Source of the DNA: Phreatobacter sp.
GTDB lineage: Bacteria; Pseudomonadota; Alphaproteobacteria; Rhizobiales; Phreatobacteraceae
DNA length: 64,000 nt
Assembly: GCF_027532945.1 (NCBI RefSeq)
Contig: NZ_JAPZTZ010000004.1
Span: forward strand, 1 to 64,000
Direction: 5' to 3'
The notes beneath the pieces were generated by a model. The model did no database searches. It saw nothing but the letters and a program-made list of their open reading frames with translations, and was not told the DNA's origin. The number at the start of each line of letters is the position of its first letter. Within the stretch, counting starts at the first letter, position 1. Shown here piece after piece: positions 35,180 to 43,917 of this stretch. The translations under genes were made by a program, and so were the position numbers.

Positions 35180-36517
35180 TCAGCCGCGCAGGAAGCCCTC
35201 GACCTCGCTCTCGGCCCAGGCCAGCGTGCGCTCCAGCGCCTCGCCCTGCATGTGGCGCACGATCATCTTGGTGAGCGTGCCCTGGGCATAGATCTGCTGG
35301 GCGATCTTCGGCGGCGCCGGCGAGGCCGCGATCGACAGCGTCTGGTGGTTGTGCGGGTTCGGGTAGTGGTAGAGCGTGCCCTTCGGCGGATCGGCGTCCT
35401 GCCAGGTCTTGAAGGTCAGGAAGTTGTCGAAGGAGGGGATGTCGTAGCCCGCCGAGGCCTCGACGAACCTCTCGGCAGCGGCACGGCTCGACATGTGGAC
35501 CAGCACGCTCTTCGCCGCCGACTTGTTCTGCGAGAAGCTCCAGATGGTCCAGAAATAGGGCAGGAAGGGCGAGAAGCGACCCTTCGGCCCCTGCGGGAAG
35601 CCGTGATGCCAGAGCTGCTGGGCGACCTGCGGCGCGTCGCGCTTGGCCACCGCCCATGAGCTCGGCGGGTTCATGATCATTGCGCCGCGACCGGAGACGA
35701 TCCAGCGGTTGTTCGAGGCATCGTCCCAGGCCGGCGCATCGGCCGGATAGAACTTCCCGACGCGGGCGAGATAGGTCAGCGCCTCGCGCACCGCATCCGT
35801 CTTCACCGTCAGCTCGCCCTTGGCGTCGACCAGCGAGGCGCCGAAGGCGAGGAAGAAGGCGCCGGCCGTGTCGACCGAGTCGGTCGTCTCGCCGAGGCCG
35901 ACGCCGAAGGGCACGCCCGCCTTGTGGCAGGCCTCCGCGGCTTTCGCATAGGCATCCATGTTCCAGGCATCCGCCTTCGGCGCAGCGCCGGCCGGATACA
36001 TGGCCTGCATGTCGAGGCCGGCATGCTGCTTCATCAGGTCGAGCCGCGACACCGGGCCCTTGATCTGCGAGCCGATGGTCGCCGGCACGCCGAGCCACTT
36101 GTCGCCGAGCTTGCCGAGATATTCGACCGTGCCGTTGACCTTGCCGTTCTGCTGCATCAGCGGGCCCATGATGTCGTTCACGGGCTCGAGCTGGTTGGCA
36201 TGGGCATGGGGCCACCAGGTCGGCATGGCGAGGACGTCGTGGCCGGACCGCGCCTGCGCCTGGGCGGCGATGGTCAGGAGGTTCTTGTTCCCCTGCGAGG
36301 GGATGTAGTCGATCGTGACCTCCACCCGCTCCTTGGCCGCCCATTCGTTGACGACGGCGGAGGCGGCCGCGTTGGCGCCGGGCACCCAGTGGTCCCACAG
36401 GCCGAGCGTCAGCTTGCCGGCGGCATGGGCGCCGCGCACGAAGGGCGCGGCGAGGGCGGTGGTGGTGATGGCGGTCGCCGCGAGGAACCGGCGGCGGTCG
36501 AGTGTCTGCCTGCGCAT
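35180..36517 (-). CDS. Extracellular sugar-binding protein of the ABC transporter
   Basis: A 445-aa periplasmic receptor of solute-binding family 1. The N-terminus (LDRRRFLAATAITTTALAAPFVRGAHA) is a Tat signal, and LTLGLWDHWVPGANAAASAVVNEW begins the mature protein. It probably binds a sugar or polyol. The start at 36517 is chosen because the twin-arginine region follows directly; an upstream frame gives 25 non-signal-like residues. It is the first gene of the minus-strand operon, behind the promoter at about 36670. Confidence 0.92.
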   Translation of the reverse strand: MRRQTLDRRRFLAATAITTTALAAPFVRGAHAAGKLTLGLWDHWVPGANAAASAVVNEWAAKERVEVTIDYIPSQGNKNLLTIAAQAQARSGHDVLAMPTWWPHAHANQLEPVNDIMGPLMQQNGKVNGTVEYLGKLGDKWLGVPATIGSQIKGPVSRLDLMKQHAGLDMQAMYPAGAAPKADAWNMDAYAKAAEACHKAGVPFGVGLGETTDSVDTAGAFFLAFGASLVDAKGELTVKTDAVREALTYLARVGKFYPADAPAWDDASNNRWIVSGRGAMIMNPPSSWAVAKRDAPQVAQQLWHHGFPQGPKGRFSPFLPYFWTIWSFSQNKSAAKSVLVHMSSRAAAERFVEASAGYDIPSFDNFLTFKTWQDADPPKGTLYHYPNPHNHQTLSIAASPAPPKIAQQIYAQGTLTKMIVRHMQGEALERTLAWAESEVEGFLRG

Positions 36518-37004
36518 GGTCGAAGTCCTCCCGTGAACATCGGCGGCGGTGCCGCTGAGCATTGCCCCGCGCCGGCTTGTTGGCGCCTGCAACCTCGTCC
36601 CGAAGGACGACCGCAGCGCCCGCCGGCTTCGGCGGTGCGACCAGTAAACGCCAAAAATCGATTTAGTCCTAGATACGGATACTCACGAAGCGCAGGCAAA
36701 TAGTGTGCATCTGCGAAATCGTGAGCAGGTGCAATAATACAAATACTGTATTCAAGGGCGATTGTATGCGGGATTACCCGTAAGGAGGAGGGCGGGATTA
36801 CCGGCTTGGGCGGCGTGAGGCGGTTGCATTTTTGCGCGCCGCGGAATTTTCGACGTCGTGCTGAGGGGCGGAGCGGACCACCGCGGCCCTGGATCCCGGC
36901 TCCGCGCAACCCTGCCATCCCGACCTAACCCGCTTCCCGTTCCGGCCGGCCTCGTCCAGATTGCGCCACCGCGCCGTCAGAAGCGCGTCTTCGGGGGAGC
37001 TTCC
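36518..37004. other. Divergent intergenic region, partly AT-rich
   Basis: A 487-bp gap between the sugar-binding-protein gene and the DUF2938 gene. Positions 36650-36780 are much richer in A+T than the surroundings and carry a promoter and a short palindrome (separate entry). 36790-37000 returns to high GC without a convincing gene or structure. I see no RNA gene in it. Confidence 0.5.
36670..36752 (-). promoter_or_regulatory. Candidate promoter and upstream palindrome for the sugar ABC operon
   Basis: On the minus strand TTGCCT (36699-36694) and TATCTA (36675-36670) are spaced by 18 bases, about 150 bp before the binding-protein start. Upstream of this -35, AATACA and TGTATT (36736-36752) form a 6-bp inverted repeat with a 5-base spacer, in a position that suits an activator. 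Both calls rest on consensus only. Confidence 0.35.
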
Positions 37005-37484
37005 ATGTTCGACTTTCTCTGGCGCGCCATCGTCATCGGCGCCGCCGCCACCGCCCTGCTCGACCTCTGGGCCCTGTTCCTGCAGCGCGCCTTCGCCATC
37101 GCCCCGCCCAACTGGGCGATGGTCGGCCGCTGGGTCGGCCACCTGCCGCTCGGACGCTTCGTCCATGAGGATATCGGGAAGGCAGAGCCAGTCCCGAACG
37201 AGCTCGCCATCGGCTGGGTGTTCCACTACGCCGTCGGCATTTGCTTCGCCGCCGCCCTCCTCGCCATCTGGGGCACCGGCTGGGCGAAGAACCCGACCCT
37301 CATCCCCGCGCTGATCGTCGGCTATGTCACGATCGGCTGCGGCTGGTTCATCCTCCAGCCCGGCATGGGCGCCGGCATCGCCGCGATGAAGCGGCCGAAT
37401 GCCATGCAGATCCGCATGCTCAACATCCTCGGCCACACGGTCTTCGCCGTCGGCCTCTACGGCGCCGCCCTGCTGACGCGCTGA
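37005..37484 (+). CDS. DUF2938 domain-containing membrane protein
   Basis: A 159-aa membrane protein with four predicted helices. The family's opening (VIGAAATALLDLWALFLQRAF) and VGRWVGHLPLGRFVHEDI are recognisable, as is WVFHYAVGICFAA. The function is not known. The last 28 bp overlap the 3' end of the convergent LysR gene at 37457. Confidence 0.85.
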   Translation: MFDFLWRAIVIGAAATALLDLWALFLQRAFAIAPPNWAMVGRWVGHLPLGRFVHEDIGKAEPVPNELAIGWVFHYAVGICFAAALLAIWGTGWAKNPTLIPALIVGYVTIGCGWFILQPGMGAGIAAMKRPNAMQIRMLNILGHTVFAVGLYGAALLTR

Positions 37485-38389
37485 GGTCCGTCCATGCGGG
37501 CGCGGTCGGCCGCCATTTCCTCGGTGATCCAGGCGAGGAACGCCTCGATCTGCGGCCTTGCCCGGTCCTCGCGTCGGAACACCACCCGGTGGGCAACCGC
37601 CGTCACGCCGAGGGGTCCGAAGGGCGCGACCAGTTCGCCCGCCACCAGCATACCGCCGGCCTGCAGGTTCGATTCGAGCATCAGGCCGAGCCCGTCGCGC
37701 GCCGCCATCAGCCCGAGATAGGCGCGGTCGAAGGTCATGCCGCCGCGCGCCAGCATCACATGCGGCGCGTGGCGCGCCACCCACTGGTCCCATTGCACGA
37801 CGCTGCGCACCGAATGGATGAGCGGCACCCTGCCCATATCCTCCACCCGCTCCAGCCGGTGCCGCGCCACGAAGGCGGGGCTCGCCAGCGGCATGATCGT
37901 CTCCTCGCAGAGCACGACGCCCTCGCAGGCCTCCGGCACCGGGCGGTTGTACTGGATGTCGATCATCACGCCGTCGTCGCCGAGCTTGGCCGGTTCGTGG
38001 CCGGCGAAGAGCGTCAGGTCGATCTCGGGGTGGCGGGCGCGGAAGGAGCCGAGCCGCGGCACCAGCCACAGCGTCGCCAGGCTTGGCGCCGAATGCAGCA
38101 TCAACCGCTGCACCGAGCCTTCCGAGGCGAAGCGGCTGGTGGCCACGGCGATGCGGGTGAAGCTCTCGCCCAGCGCATTGGCATAGGCGATGGCGTCCTC
38201 GGTCGGCAGGACGGTGCGATTGCGCCGGGCGAAGAGCGGCTTGCCGAGAATGTCCTCGAGCATCCGGATCTGGTGGCTGATGGCCGAGGGCGTGACGTTG
38301 AGCTGCTCGGCCGCCTTCGCGAAGGAGCCTGTCTCCATGACTGCCGAGAAGGTCTGGAGGCACTTCAGCGGCGGCATGCCTCGGATCAT
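37457..38389 (-). CDS. LysR family transcriptional regulator (GcvA-like)
   Basis: A 310-aa LysR regulator. The helix-turn-helix lies at about 17-44 (TGSFAKAAEQLNVTPSAISHQIRMLEDILG), followed by the dimer helix and a periplasmic-binding-like effector domain. It is divergent from the oxidoreductase-TRAP-SDR genes at 38653-43824, and the inverted repeat at 38391-38416 touches its own start. It probably controls that operon and itself; the inducer is unknown. Confidence 0.92.
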   Translation of the reverse strand: MIRGMPPLKCLQTFSAVMETGSFAKAAEQLNVTPSAISHQIRMLEDILGKPLFARRNRTVLPTEDAIAYANALGESFTRIAVATSRFASEGSVQRLMLHSAPSLATLWLVPRLGSFRARHPEIDLTLFAGHEPAKLGDDGVMIDIQYNRPVPEACEGVVLCEETIMPLASPAFVARHRLERVEDMGRVPLIHSVRSVVQWDQWVARHAPHVMLARGGMTFDRAYLGLMAARDGLGLMLESNLQAGGMLVAGELVAPFGPLGVTAVAHRVVFRREDRARPQIEAFLAWITEEMAADRARMDGPQRVSRAAP

Positions 38390-38390
38390 T

Positions 38391-38438
38391 GGTGAAATCC
38401 CCTCATCGGTTTCACCAGTTTATTTCGTTTCCGTGAAA
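38391..38438. promoter_or_regulatory. Inverted repeat next to the LysR gene
   Basis: GGTGAAA (38391-38397) and TTTCACC (38410-38416) form a perfect 7-bp inverted repeat with 12 bases between. Another pair with similar sequence, TTTC and GTGAAA, is at 38428-38438. LysR regulators often bind such T-N11-A type dyads in the shared promoter region, so this is a candidate site. Confidence 0.5.
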
Positions 38439-38652
38439 TTCAAACCCTTGTTAGCGTTCCCTCAAGATACATCGACGGCCCGGTCAACAGGGTCGCGGGG
38501 GAGGAAACGGGGGACACCCTCACATCAGGGGATCCCATGACCGCCGGACCGGCTCTTCGCCGTCCGCGAACGACCTCTCGCGCCCTCTGACCTGGTCCCG
38601 GCGATCCCCGGCGCCCCGCGCCGCGCCCCGCACAGTCAGAGGACGATCGCGC

Positions 38653-40011
38653 ATGAACCTCCATCGGATGCTTCTCGAGCGGAAGGCGGCCGGCAAGCCC
38701 GTCACCGTCGGCCTCATCGGCGCCGGCAAGTTCGGCACCATGTTCGCCAGCCAGTGCCGGCTGACCGAGGGCATGCAGCTCGTCGCCGTCGCCGACCTCA
38801 ACATGGCCCGCGCCCGCGCCCAGCTGAAGCTCGGCTCCTGGCCGGAGGAGCAGTATGGCTCCGCCTCCATCGACGATGCGCTGAAGACCGGCCGCACCGT
38901 CATCCTCGACGATGCCGACAAGCTCATCACCCATCCCGGCATCGAGGTGGTGATCGAGGCGACCGGCGATCCCGGCGCCGGCATCCGCTTCGCCATGAAG
39001 GCGATCGACAACGGCAAGCACATCGTCATGGTGAACGTCGAGGCCGACGCCGTGGCGGGGCCCATCCTCGCCCGCAAGGCCCGCGCCGCCGGCGTCGTCT
39101 ATTCGCTCGCCTGGGGCGACCAGCCCGCCCTCATCGCCGACCATGTCGACTGGGCCCGTGCCTGCGGTTTCCGCGTCGTCGCGGCCGGCAAGGGCACGCG
39201 CTACCACCCCACCTATCACCAGTCGACGCCGGATACGGTCTGGGACATCCTCGACAAGTACATGAAGATCCGTGACCGGAACTCCATCAACCCGAAGATG
39301 TTCAACTCCTTCGTCGATGGCACCAAGTCCGGCATCGAGATGACGGCGGTCTGCAACGCCACCGGCCTGCATGCGCAGTCTGAGGGCCTGTCCTTCCCGC
39401 CGGCGACGCGCTTCGAACATGCCGAGATCTGCAAGCCGCGCTCGGCGGGCGGCGTGCTGGAGAAGGCCGGCGTCACCGAGGTGACCTCCTCGGTCTATCG
39501 TGACGGCACCGACGTGCCGCATTCCCTCGTCATGGGCACCTATGTCGTCTTCGAGAGCGACAGCGCCTACAGCCAGGAATGCTTCCGCGAGTACTCCATG
39601 CTGCAGGACTCCTCGGGCAAGTATTCCTGCCTCTATCGCCCGATCCATATGATCGGTCTGGAGCTCGGCTATTCCGTCGCCTCCGCGGCGCTCCGCAAGG
39701 AGCCGACCGGAGCGCCGATCTGCTTCAACTCCGACGTGGTCGCCACCGCCAAGCGCGACCTCACCCCCGGCGAGATGCTGGACGGAGAGGGCGGCTTCTG
39801 TGTCTGGGGCAAGCAGACCCCGGCCGAGGCCTCGCTCGACCAGGGCTACCTGCCGCTCGGCCTTGCCCACAACGTCAAGCTCAAGAACCCTATCAAGGCC
39901 GGCCAGCGGCTGAAATGGTCGGACGTCGCCTATGACGCCGACAGCCTCGCCGTGAAGGTCCGCCGCGAGATGGAGGCGGCCTTCGCCAAGCCCAACGCCA
40001 AGGTGGCCTGA
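38653..40011 (+). CDS. NAD(P)-dependent oxidoreductase with SAF domain (homoserine dehydrogenase-like)
   Basis: A 452-aa protein. The N-terminal Rossmann domain has G23-A-G25-K-F-G28, and the middle resembles homoserine dehydrogenases (VNVEADAVAGPILARKA, AAGKGTRYHP). The C-terminal part (about 365-440, KRDLTPGEMLDGEGGF ... PIKAGQRLKW) is a SAF domain. Proteins of this type occur in operons for the catabolism of sugar acids and related compounds; the reaction is not certain. It precedes a TRAP transporter and faces the LysR gene. Confidence 0.82.
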   Translation: MNLHRMLLERKAAGKPVTVGLIGAGKFGTMFASQCRLTEGMQLVAVADLNMARARAQLKLGSWPEEQYGSASIDDALKTGRTVILDDADKLITHPGIEVVIEATGDPGAGIRFAMKAIDNGKHIVMVNVEADAVAGPILARKARAAGVVYSLAWGDQPALIADHVDWARACGFRVVAAGKGTRYHPTYHQSTPDTVWDILDKYMKIRDRNSINPKMFNSFVDGTKSGIEMTAVCNATGLHAQSEGLSFPPATRFEHAEICKPRSAGGVLEKAGVTEVTSSVYRDGTDVPHSLVMGTYVVFESDSAYSQECFREYSMLQDSSGKYSCLYRPIHMIGLELGYSVASAALRKEPTGAPICFNSDVVATAKRDLTPGEMLDGEGGFCVWGKQTPAEASLDQGYLPLGLAHNVKLKNPIKAGQRLKWSDVAYDADSLAVKVRREMEAAFAKPNAKVA

Positions 40012-40021
40012 ACCATCCGGC

Positions 40022-40067
40022 GTCCGGTTCGCCGGGCGCCGATATGCAGGCATATGGATGACCGGAC
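40022..40067. repeat. Nested inverted repeats between oxidoreductase and TRAP genes
   Basis: The outer arms GTCCGGT (40022-40028) and ACCGGAC (40061-40067) enclose an inner palindrome ATATGC AG GCATAT (40042-40055). The structure lies 10 bases past the oxidoreductase stop. No T-run is present. It may attenuate transcription or mark a processing site. Confidence 0.4.
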
Positions 40068-40163
40068 AACCGGCGCCAACAGCAAGACCGGCTCAGCCGG
40101 CACCCCGAGGAAACGACCCAAACCGAGCCCGGCCCACGGGCCTCACCCCCAGAGGAGGACCCC

Positions 40164-41159
40164 ATGACCCCCTTCGATCGTAGCCGTGCATCCCGCCGCG
40201 CCGTGCTCGGCGGTCTCGCTGCCGGCGCCGGCCTCGTTGCCATGCCCGCCGTGCTGCGCGCCCAGAGGCTCAACTGGATCGGCGCCAGTGCCGCCGCCCA
40301 GCAGGACTTCATCGGCATCTCGCTGGACTTCTACACGAAGCGGCTGAGCGAGCTGACCCGCGGGCAGATCACCGTGACCAACCACCACGCGGGCGCCCTC
40401 GGGGGTGAGCGCGAGCATATCGAGGCGGTGCAGCAGGGCGCTGTCCATGTCGCCTCGCCCGGCCAGGGCGTGCTCGCCGGCGTCTATCGCCCGGCCGAGG
40501 TCTGGACCCACCCCTATCTGTTCAAGGATGTCGCCCACAAGGACCGCATCTGGGACGCGCTGCGCGCCGAGTACCAGGAGGACGTTGCCCGCACCGCCCG
40601 CATCCGGCCGATTGCCGCGATCCCGCGCATGCCGCGGATGCTCTCCTGCAACCGCGTGGTGAAGACGCCCGCCGACATGCGCGGCCTCAAGATCCGCGTG
40701 CCGGAGACGGCCCTGTGGCGCCGCACCTTCGAGCTCTTCGGCGCCTCGCCGACGCCGCTGCCCTTCCCCGAAGTCTTCCAGGCGCTGAAGTCCGGCGTGA
40801 TCGACGGCCAGGAAAACCCGATGGGCCTGACCTTCAACTCCGGCATCTTCGACGCCAACACCCACATGTCGCTGACCGAACACATGATGCAGGACAACTG
40901 CATCCTGATCTCGCAGGCCGCCTACCAGGGCCTGTCGCCCGAACTGCGCGCCGCCGTCGACCAGGCCGGCCGCGACATGGAGGCGGAGATCCGCCCGCGC
41001 GTCATCGCCGACGACGCGGATATCCTCGTCAAGGTGAAGGCCAAGAAGATCGTCGTGTCGGAGGTCGACAAGGCCGCCTTCACCCACTCCGTCCGCAACC
41101 TCATCAACGAGTTCCCGGCCGGCAAGAGGTGGGCCGACCGCATGGCGCAGATCGCCTGA
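40164..41159 (+). CDS. TRAP transporter solute-binding protein (DctP type)
   Basis: A 331-aa periplasmic receptor with a Tat-like signal (SRASRRAVLGGLAAGAGLVAMPAVLRAQ). The conserved region TPADMRGLKIRVPETALWRRTF and the ligand segment FQALKSGVIDGQENPMG are typical of DctP. It belongs to a TRAP set with the genes at 41229 and 41729, distinct in sequence from the set at 6338-9304. Confidence 0.94.
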   Translation: MTPFDRSRASRRAVLGGLAAGAGLVAMPAVLRAQRLNWIGASAAAQQDFIGISLDFYTKRLSELTRGQITVTNHHAGALGGEREHIEAVQQGAVHVASPGQGVLAGVYRPAEVWTHPYLFKDVAHKDRIWDALRAEYQEDVARTARIRPIAAIPRMPRMLSCNRVVKTPADMRGLKIRVPETALWRRTFELFGASPTPLPFPEVFQALKSGVIDGQENPMGLTFNSGIFDANTHMSLTEHMMQDNCILISQAAYQGLSPELRAAVDQAGRDMEAEIRPRVIADDADILVKVKAKKIVVSEVDKAAFTHSVRNLINEFPAGKRWADRMAQIA

Positions 41160-41170
41160 TCCCGACGCCC

Positions 41171-41196
41171 GGCGTGGCGGTATTCCCCGCCACGCC
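41171..41196. repeat. Hairpin after the second DctP gene
   Basis: GGCGTGGCGG (41171-41180) and CCGCCACGCC (41187-41196) form a perfect 10-bp stem with a 6-base loop, 11 bases past the binding-protein stop and 33 before the small-permease start. It has no T-run, like the other four binding-protein hairpins. Confidence 0.66.
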
Positions 41197-41228
41197 GCCC
41201 CGCCCGCCAGCATGACCGCGGACATTCC

Positions 41229-41729
41229 ATGCCAGCCCTCATCCGCACCCTGTCCCATTGGGTCACGGAGGTCGCCAAGCTCTTCCTCGGAGCCTGGATC
41301 GCCGCCATCGTGCTGATCACGCTCGCCGCGGTCTGGTGGCGCTACGTGCTCAATTCGCCCATCGCCTGGATCGAGCAGGTCTCCAACATCCTCTTCATCT
41401 GGGTGACCTTCGTCGGCGCCGCCGTGCTCTACCGGCAGAAGCTCCATATCGGCGTCGACATGTTCATCGAGATGCTGAAGGGCCGGGCCAAGACGATCAT
41501 GTTCTGGGTGATCGAGCTCCTGAACCTCTCCTTCATCGTCGTGCTCTTCATCTACGGGCTGAAGCTCTCCATCGATGTCCTGCCCAACACCTACGGCGCC
41601 CTCGATATCTCGCCGGCGGTGTTCTACTTCGCCGCGCCCGTCTCCTGCGGGATGATGATGCTCTATTTCGTGGAGAAGATCGTCGATCCCTCCAAGCGCC
41701 GTCCCGAAGGCTCGGTGGGGGATTTCTGA
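41229..41729 (+). CDS. TRAP transporter small permease (DctQ type)
   Basis: A 166-aa membrane protein with four predicted helices and the typical WIEQVSNILFIWVTFVGAAVLYRQKLHIGVDMF segment of DctQ subunits. Its stop overlaps the large-permease start as TGATG, so the two are coupled. It forms the membrane complex with the protein at 41729. Confidence 0.92.
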   Translation: MPALIRTLSHWVTEVAKLFLGAWIAAIVLITLAAVWWRYVLNSPIAWIEQVSNILFIWVTFVGAAVLYRQKLHIGVDMFIEMLKGRAKTIMFWVIELLNLSFIVVLFIYGLKLSIDVLPNTYGALDISPAVFYFAAPVSCGMMMLYFVEKIVDPSKRRPEGSVGDF

Positions 41730-43021
41730 TGGGCACCGTCCTGATCGGCGTCTTCTTCCTGCTGCTCGCGGTCTCCGTTCCGATCGGCTTCGCCATGGGC
41801 CTTGCCACCATGGTGGCCATCTGGACCCATGGCGGCCTGCCCATGTCGCTGCTCGCCCAGCGCACGCTGGTCGGCGCCGACAGCTACGCCCTGCTCGCCA
41901 TCCCCTTCTTCATCCTCGCCGGCAACCTGATGAATGGCGGCGGCATCACCGAGCAGATCATCCGCCTCGCCAATGCCATGGTCGGCCGCTTCCGCGGCGG
42001 CCTGGCGCTCACCTCCGTTATGGCGGCGATGATCTTCTCCGGCCTGTCGGGATCGGCCGCGGCGGATGCCTCGGCGCTCGGCAAGGTGCTCATCCCCGCC
42101 ATGAAGAAGCAGGGCTATGGCGGTGGCTTCGCCGCGGCCCTGATGGCTGCGGCTTGTGTCAACGGCCCGATCATCCCGCCCTCGATCCCGCTGGTCATCT
42201 ATGGCCTCTCCGCCGGCAAGGGCGTCTCGATCATCGCCCTGTTCCTCGGCGGTATCGTCCCCGGCGTCCTGCTCGGCCTGTCGCTGATGATCGCGGCTTA
42301 CGTCATCGCCGTGAAGCGCCGCTATCCGGTCTCCGAAGCCGTGCCGCTGCGCGAGATCCCGCGCCTCATCGGCCCCGCCATGTGGGCGCTGATGATGCCG
42401 GTCATCATCCTCGTGGGCGTCACCGGCGGTGTCGTCACTGTCACCGAAAGCGCGACCATCGCGGTGGTCTATGCCGCCCTCGTCGGCTTCTTCATCTACC
42501 GCGAGCTCAACTGGCGGACCATCTGGCCGATCCTCGTGCAGACCGCGCTCGACACGGCGCTGGTCATGTTCATCATCGCCCTGTCGTCGGGCTTCGGCTG
42601 GCTCCTCGCGGTCTCCGGCATCCCGCGCGCCGCGGCGGCCTGGATCGCCTCGGTCTCCACTGATCCGACGATCATCCTGATGATGATCAACGTCTTCCTG
42701 CTCATCATCGGCATCTTCATGGAGCCGCTGCCGGCGCTCTTCATCCTGATCCCCGTGCTGGTGCCGGTGGTGCAGGCGGTGGGCATCGACCTCGTCCATT
42801 TCGGCCTGGTGATGGTCTTCAATCTCTGCCTCGGCCTTATCACCCCGCCGGTCGGCATCCTCCTCTACATCTGCGCCAACTTCGCTGGCGTGAAGCTTGA
42901 GGAGGAGAGCCGCGAGCTCGGCCCCTTCCTTGCGGCAGGCCTCGTGGTGCTCGCCATCATCTCCTTCTTCCCCTCGACGGTCCTGTGGCTGCCGCGGGTC
43001 CTCGTCGGCTATACGGGATGA
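41729..43021 (+). CDS. TRAP transporter large permease (DctM type)
   Basis: A 430-aa inner-membrane ion-coupled permease with about twelve helices. The landmark regions FSGLSGSAAADASALGKVL, IIPPSIPLVIYGL and LGLITPPVGILLYICANFAG are conserved. The ATG at 41729 overlaps the small-permease stop; the open frame upstream of it is a shadow of that gene. The next gene starts within its stop codon. Confidence 0.95.
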   Translation: MGTVLIGVFFLLLAVSVPIGFAMGLATMVAIWTHGGLPMSLLAQRTLVGADSYALLAIPFFILAGNLMNGGGITEQIIRLANAMVGRFRGGLALTSVMAAMIFSGLSGSAAADASALGKVLIPAMKKQGYGGGFAAALMAAACVNGPIIPPSIPLVIYGLSAGKGVSIIALFLGGIVPGVLLGLSLMIAAYVIAVKRRYPVSEAVPLREIPRLIGPAMWALMMPVIILVGVTGGVVTVTESATIAVVYAALVGFFIYRELNWRTIWPILVQTALDTALVMFIIALSSGFGWLLAVSGIPRAAAAWIASVSTDPTIILMMINVFLLIIGIFMEPLPALFILIPVLVPVVQAVGIDLVHFGLVMVFNLCLGLITPPVGILLYICANFAGVKLEEESRELGPFLAAGLVVLAIISFFPSTVLWLPRVLVGYTG

Positions 43022-43824
43022 GCGCCATGACCTCGCAACGCCTCGCGGGCCGTGTCGCCCTTGTCTTCGGCGCCGGCTCGGTCGGCCCCGGCTGGGGCAA
43101 CGGCAAGGCCTCCGCCGTCGCCTATGCCCGGGCGGGCGCCAAGGTGGTCTGTGTCGACGTCAACCGCACGGCGGCGGAAGAAACCGCCGGACTGATCGCC
43201 GGCGAGGGCGGGCAGGCCCTGGCGCTCGCCTGCGACGTCACCCGGCTCCTGGAGATCGAGGACGTGGTGGCCAGGACGGTGGCCGAATTCGGCCCGGTCG
43301 ACATCCTCCACAACAATGTCGGCCACGCGAAGATGGGCGGCCCCCCGGACCTCTCGGAGGAGGACTGGCGGCGCGAGATGGACCTCAACGTCACCGGCAT
43401 GTTCCTCGCCTGCAAGGTGGTGATCCCGTCGATGATCGCGCGCAGCCGCGGCGTCATCACCAATATCTCCTCAGCGGCGGGCCTGCGCTACACCGGCTAT
43501 CCCTACACGAGCTACTATGCCGCCAAGGGCGCGGTGAACCAGTTCACGGTGGGCGTCGCCATGCAATACGCCCGCGACGGAATCCGCTGCAACGCCATCC
43601 TGCCCGGCCTGATGGACACGCCGCTGATCTACCAGCAGATCTCGGTGCAGTACGGCTCGCCCGACGACATGGTGAAGGCGCGCCACGAATCGGCGCCGAT
43701 GGGCCGCATGGGCACCGGCTGGGACGTGGCGAACGCTGCCGTCTTCCTCGCCAGCGACGAGGCCGCCTACATCACGGCGGTCTGCCTGCCGGTGGATGGC
43801 GGGCTCACCGCCCGCTGCGCCTGA
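43018..43824 (+). CDS. SDR family oxidoreductase of the second TRAP operon
   Basis: A 268-aa SDR. The cofactor loop GAGSVGPGWGNGKA is longer than the usual TGxxxGxG, a feature of one SDR subgroup. The catalytic residues lie in SYYAAKG (YxxxK), and CLPVDGG is at the C-terminus. The ATG at 43018 overlaps the permease stop by ATGA; a second ATG at 43027 is possible. It probably oxidises or reduces the imported compound. Confidence 0.88.
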   Translation: MSAMTSQRLAGRVALVFGAGSVGPGWGNGKASAVAYARAGAKVVCVDVNRTAAEETAGLIAGEGGQALALACDVTRLLEIEDVVARTVAEFGPVDILHNNVGHAKMGGPPDLSEEDWRREMDLNVTGMFLACKVVIPSMIARSRGVITNISSAAGLRYTGYPYTSYYAAKGAVNQFTVGVAMQYARDGIRCNAILPGLMDTPLIYQQISVQYGSPDDMVKARHESAPMGRMGTGWDVANAAVFLASDEAAYITAVCLPVDGGLTARCA

Positions 43825-43917
43825 GGCCTTGCGTGGAAACACCGAGAAACCCCGTGGGCCATGACAGCGCCGGCCTGAGAGGGTAATCAGGCGTCTCCCC
43901 CACCGTGCGGAGAGCCA

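Noticed and set aside
36790-36918. A minus-strand frame in the gap before the DUF2938 gene
   Set aside because: No start with a ribosome site and no protein-like pattern; the region is better read as non-coding.
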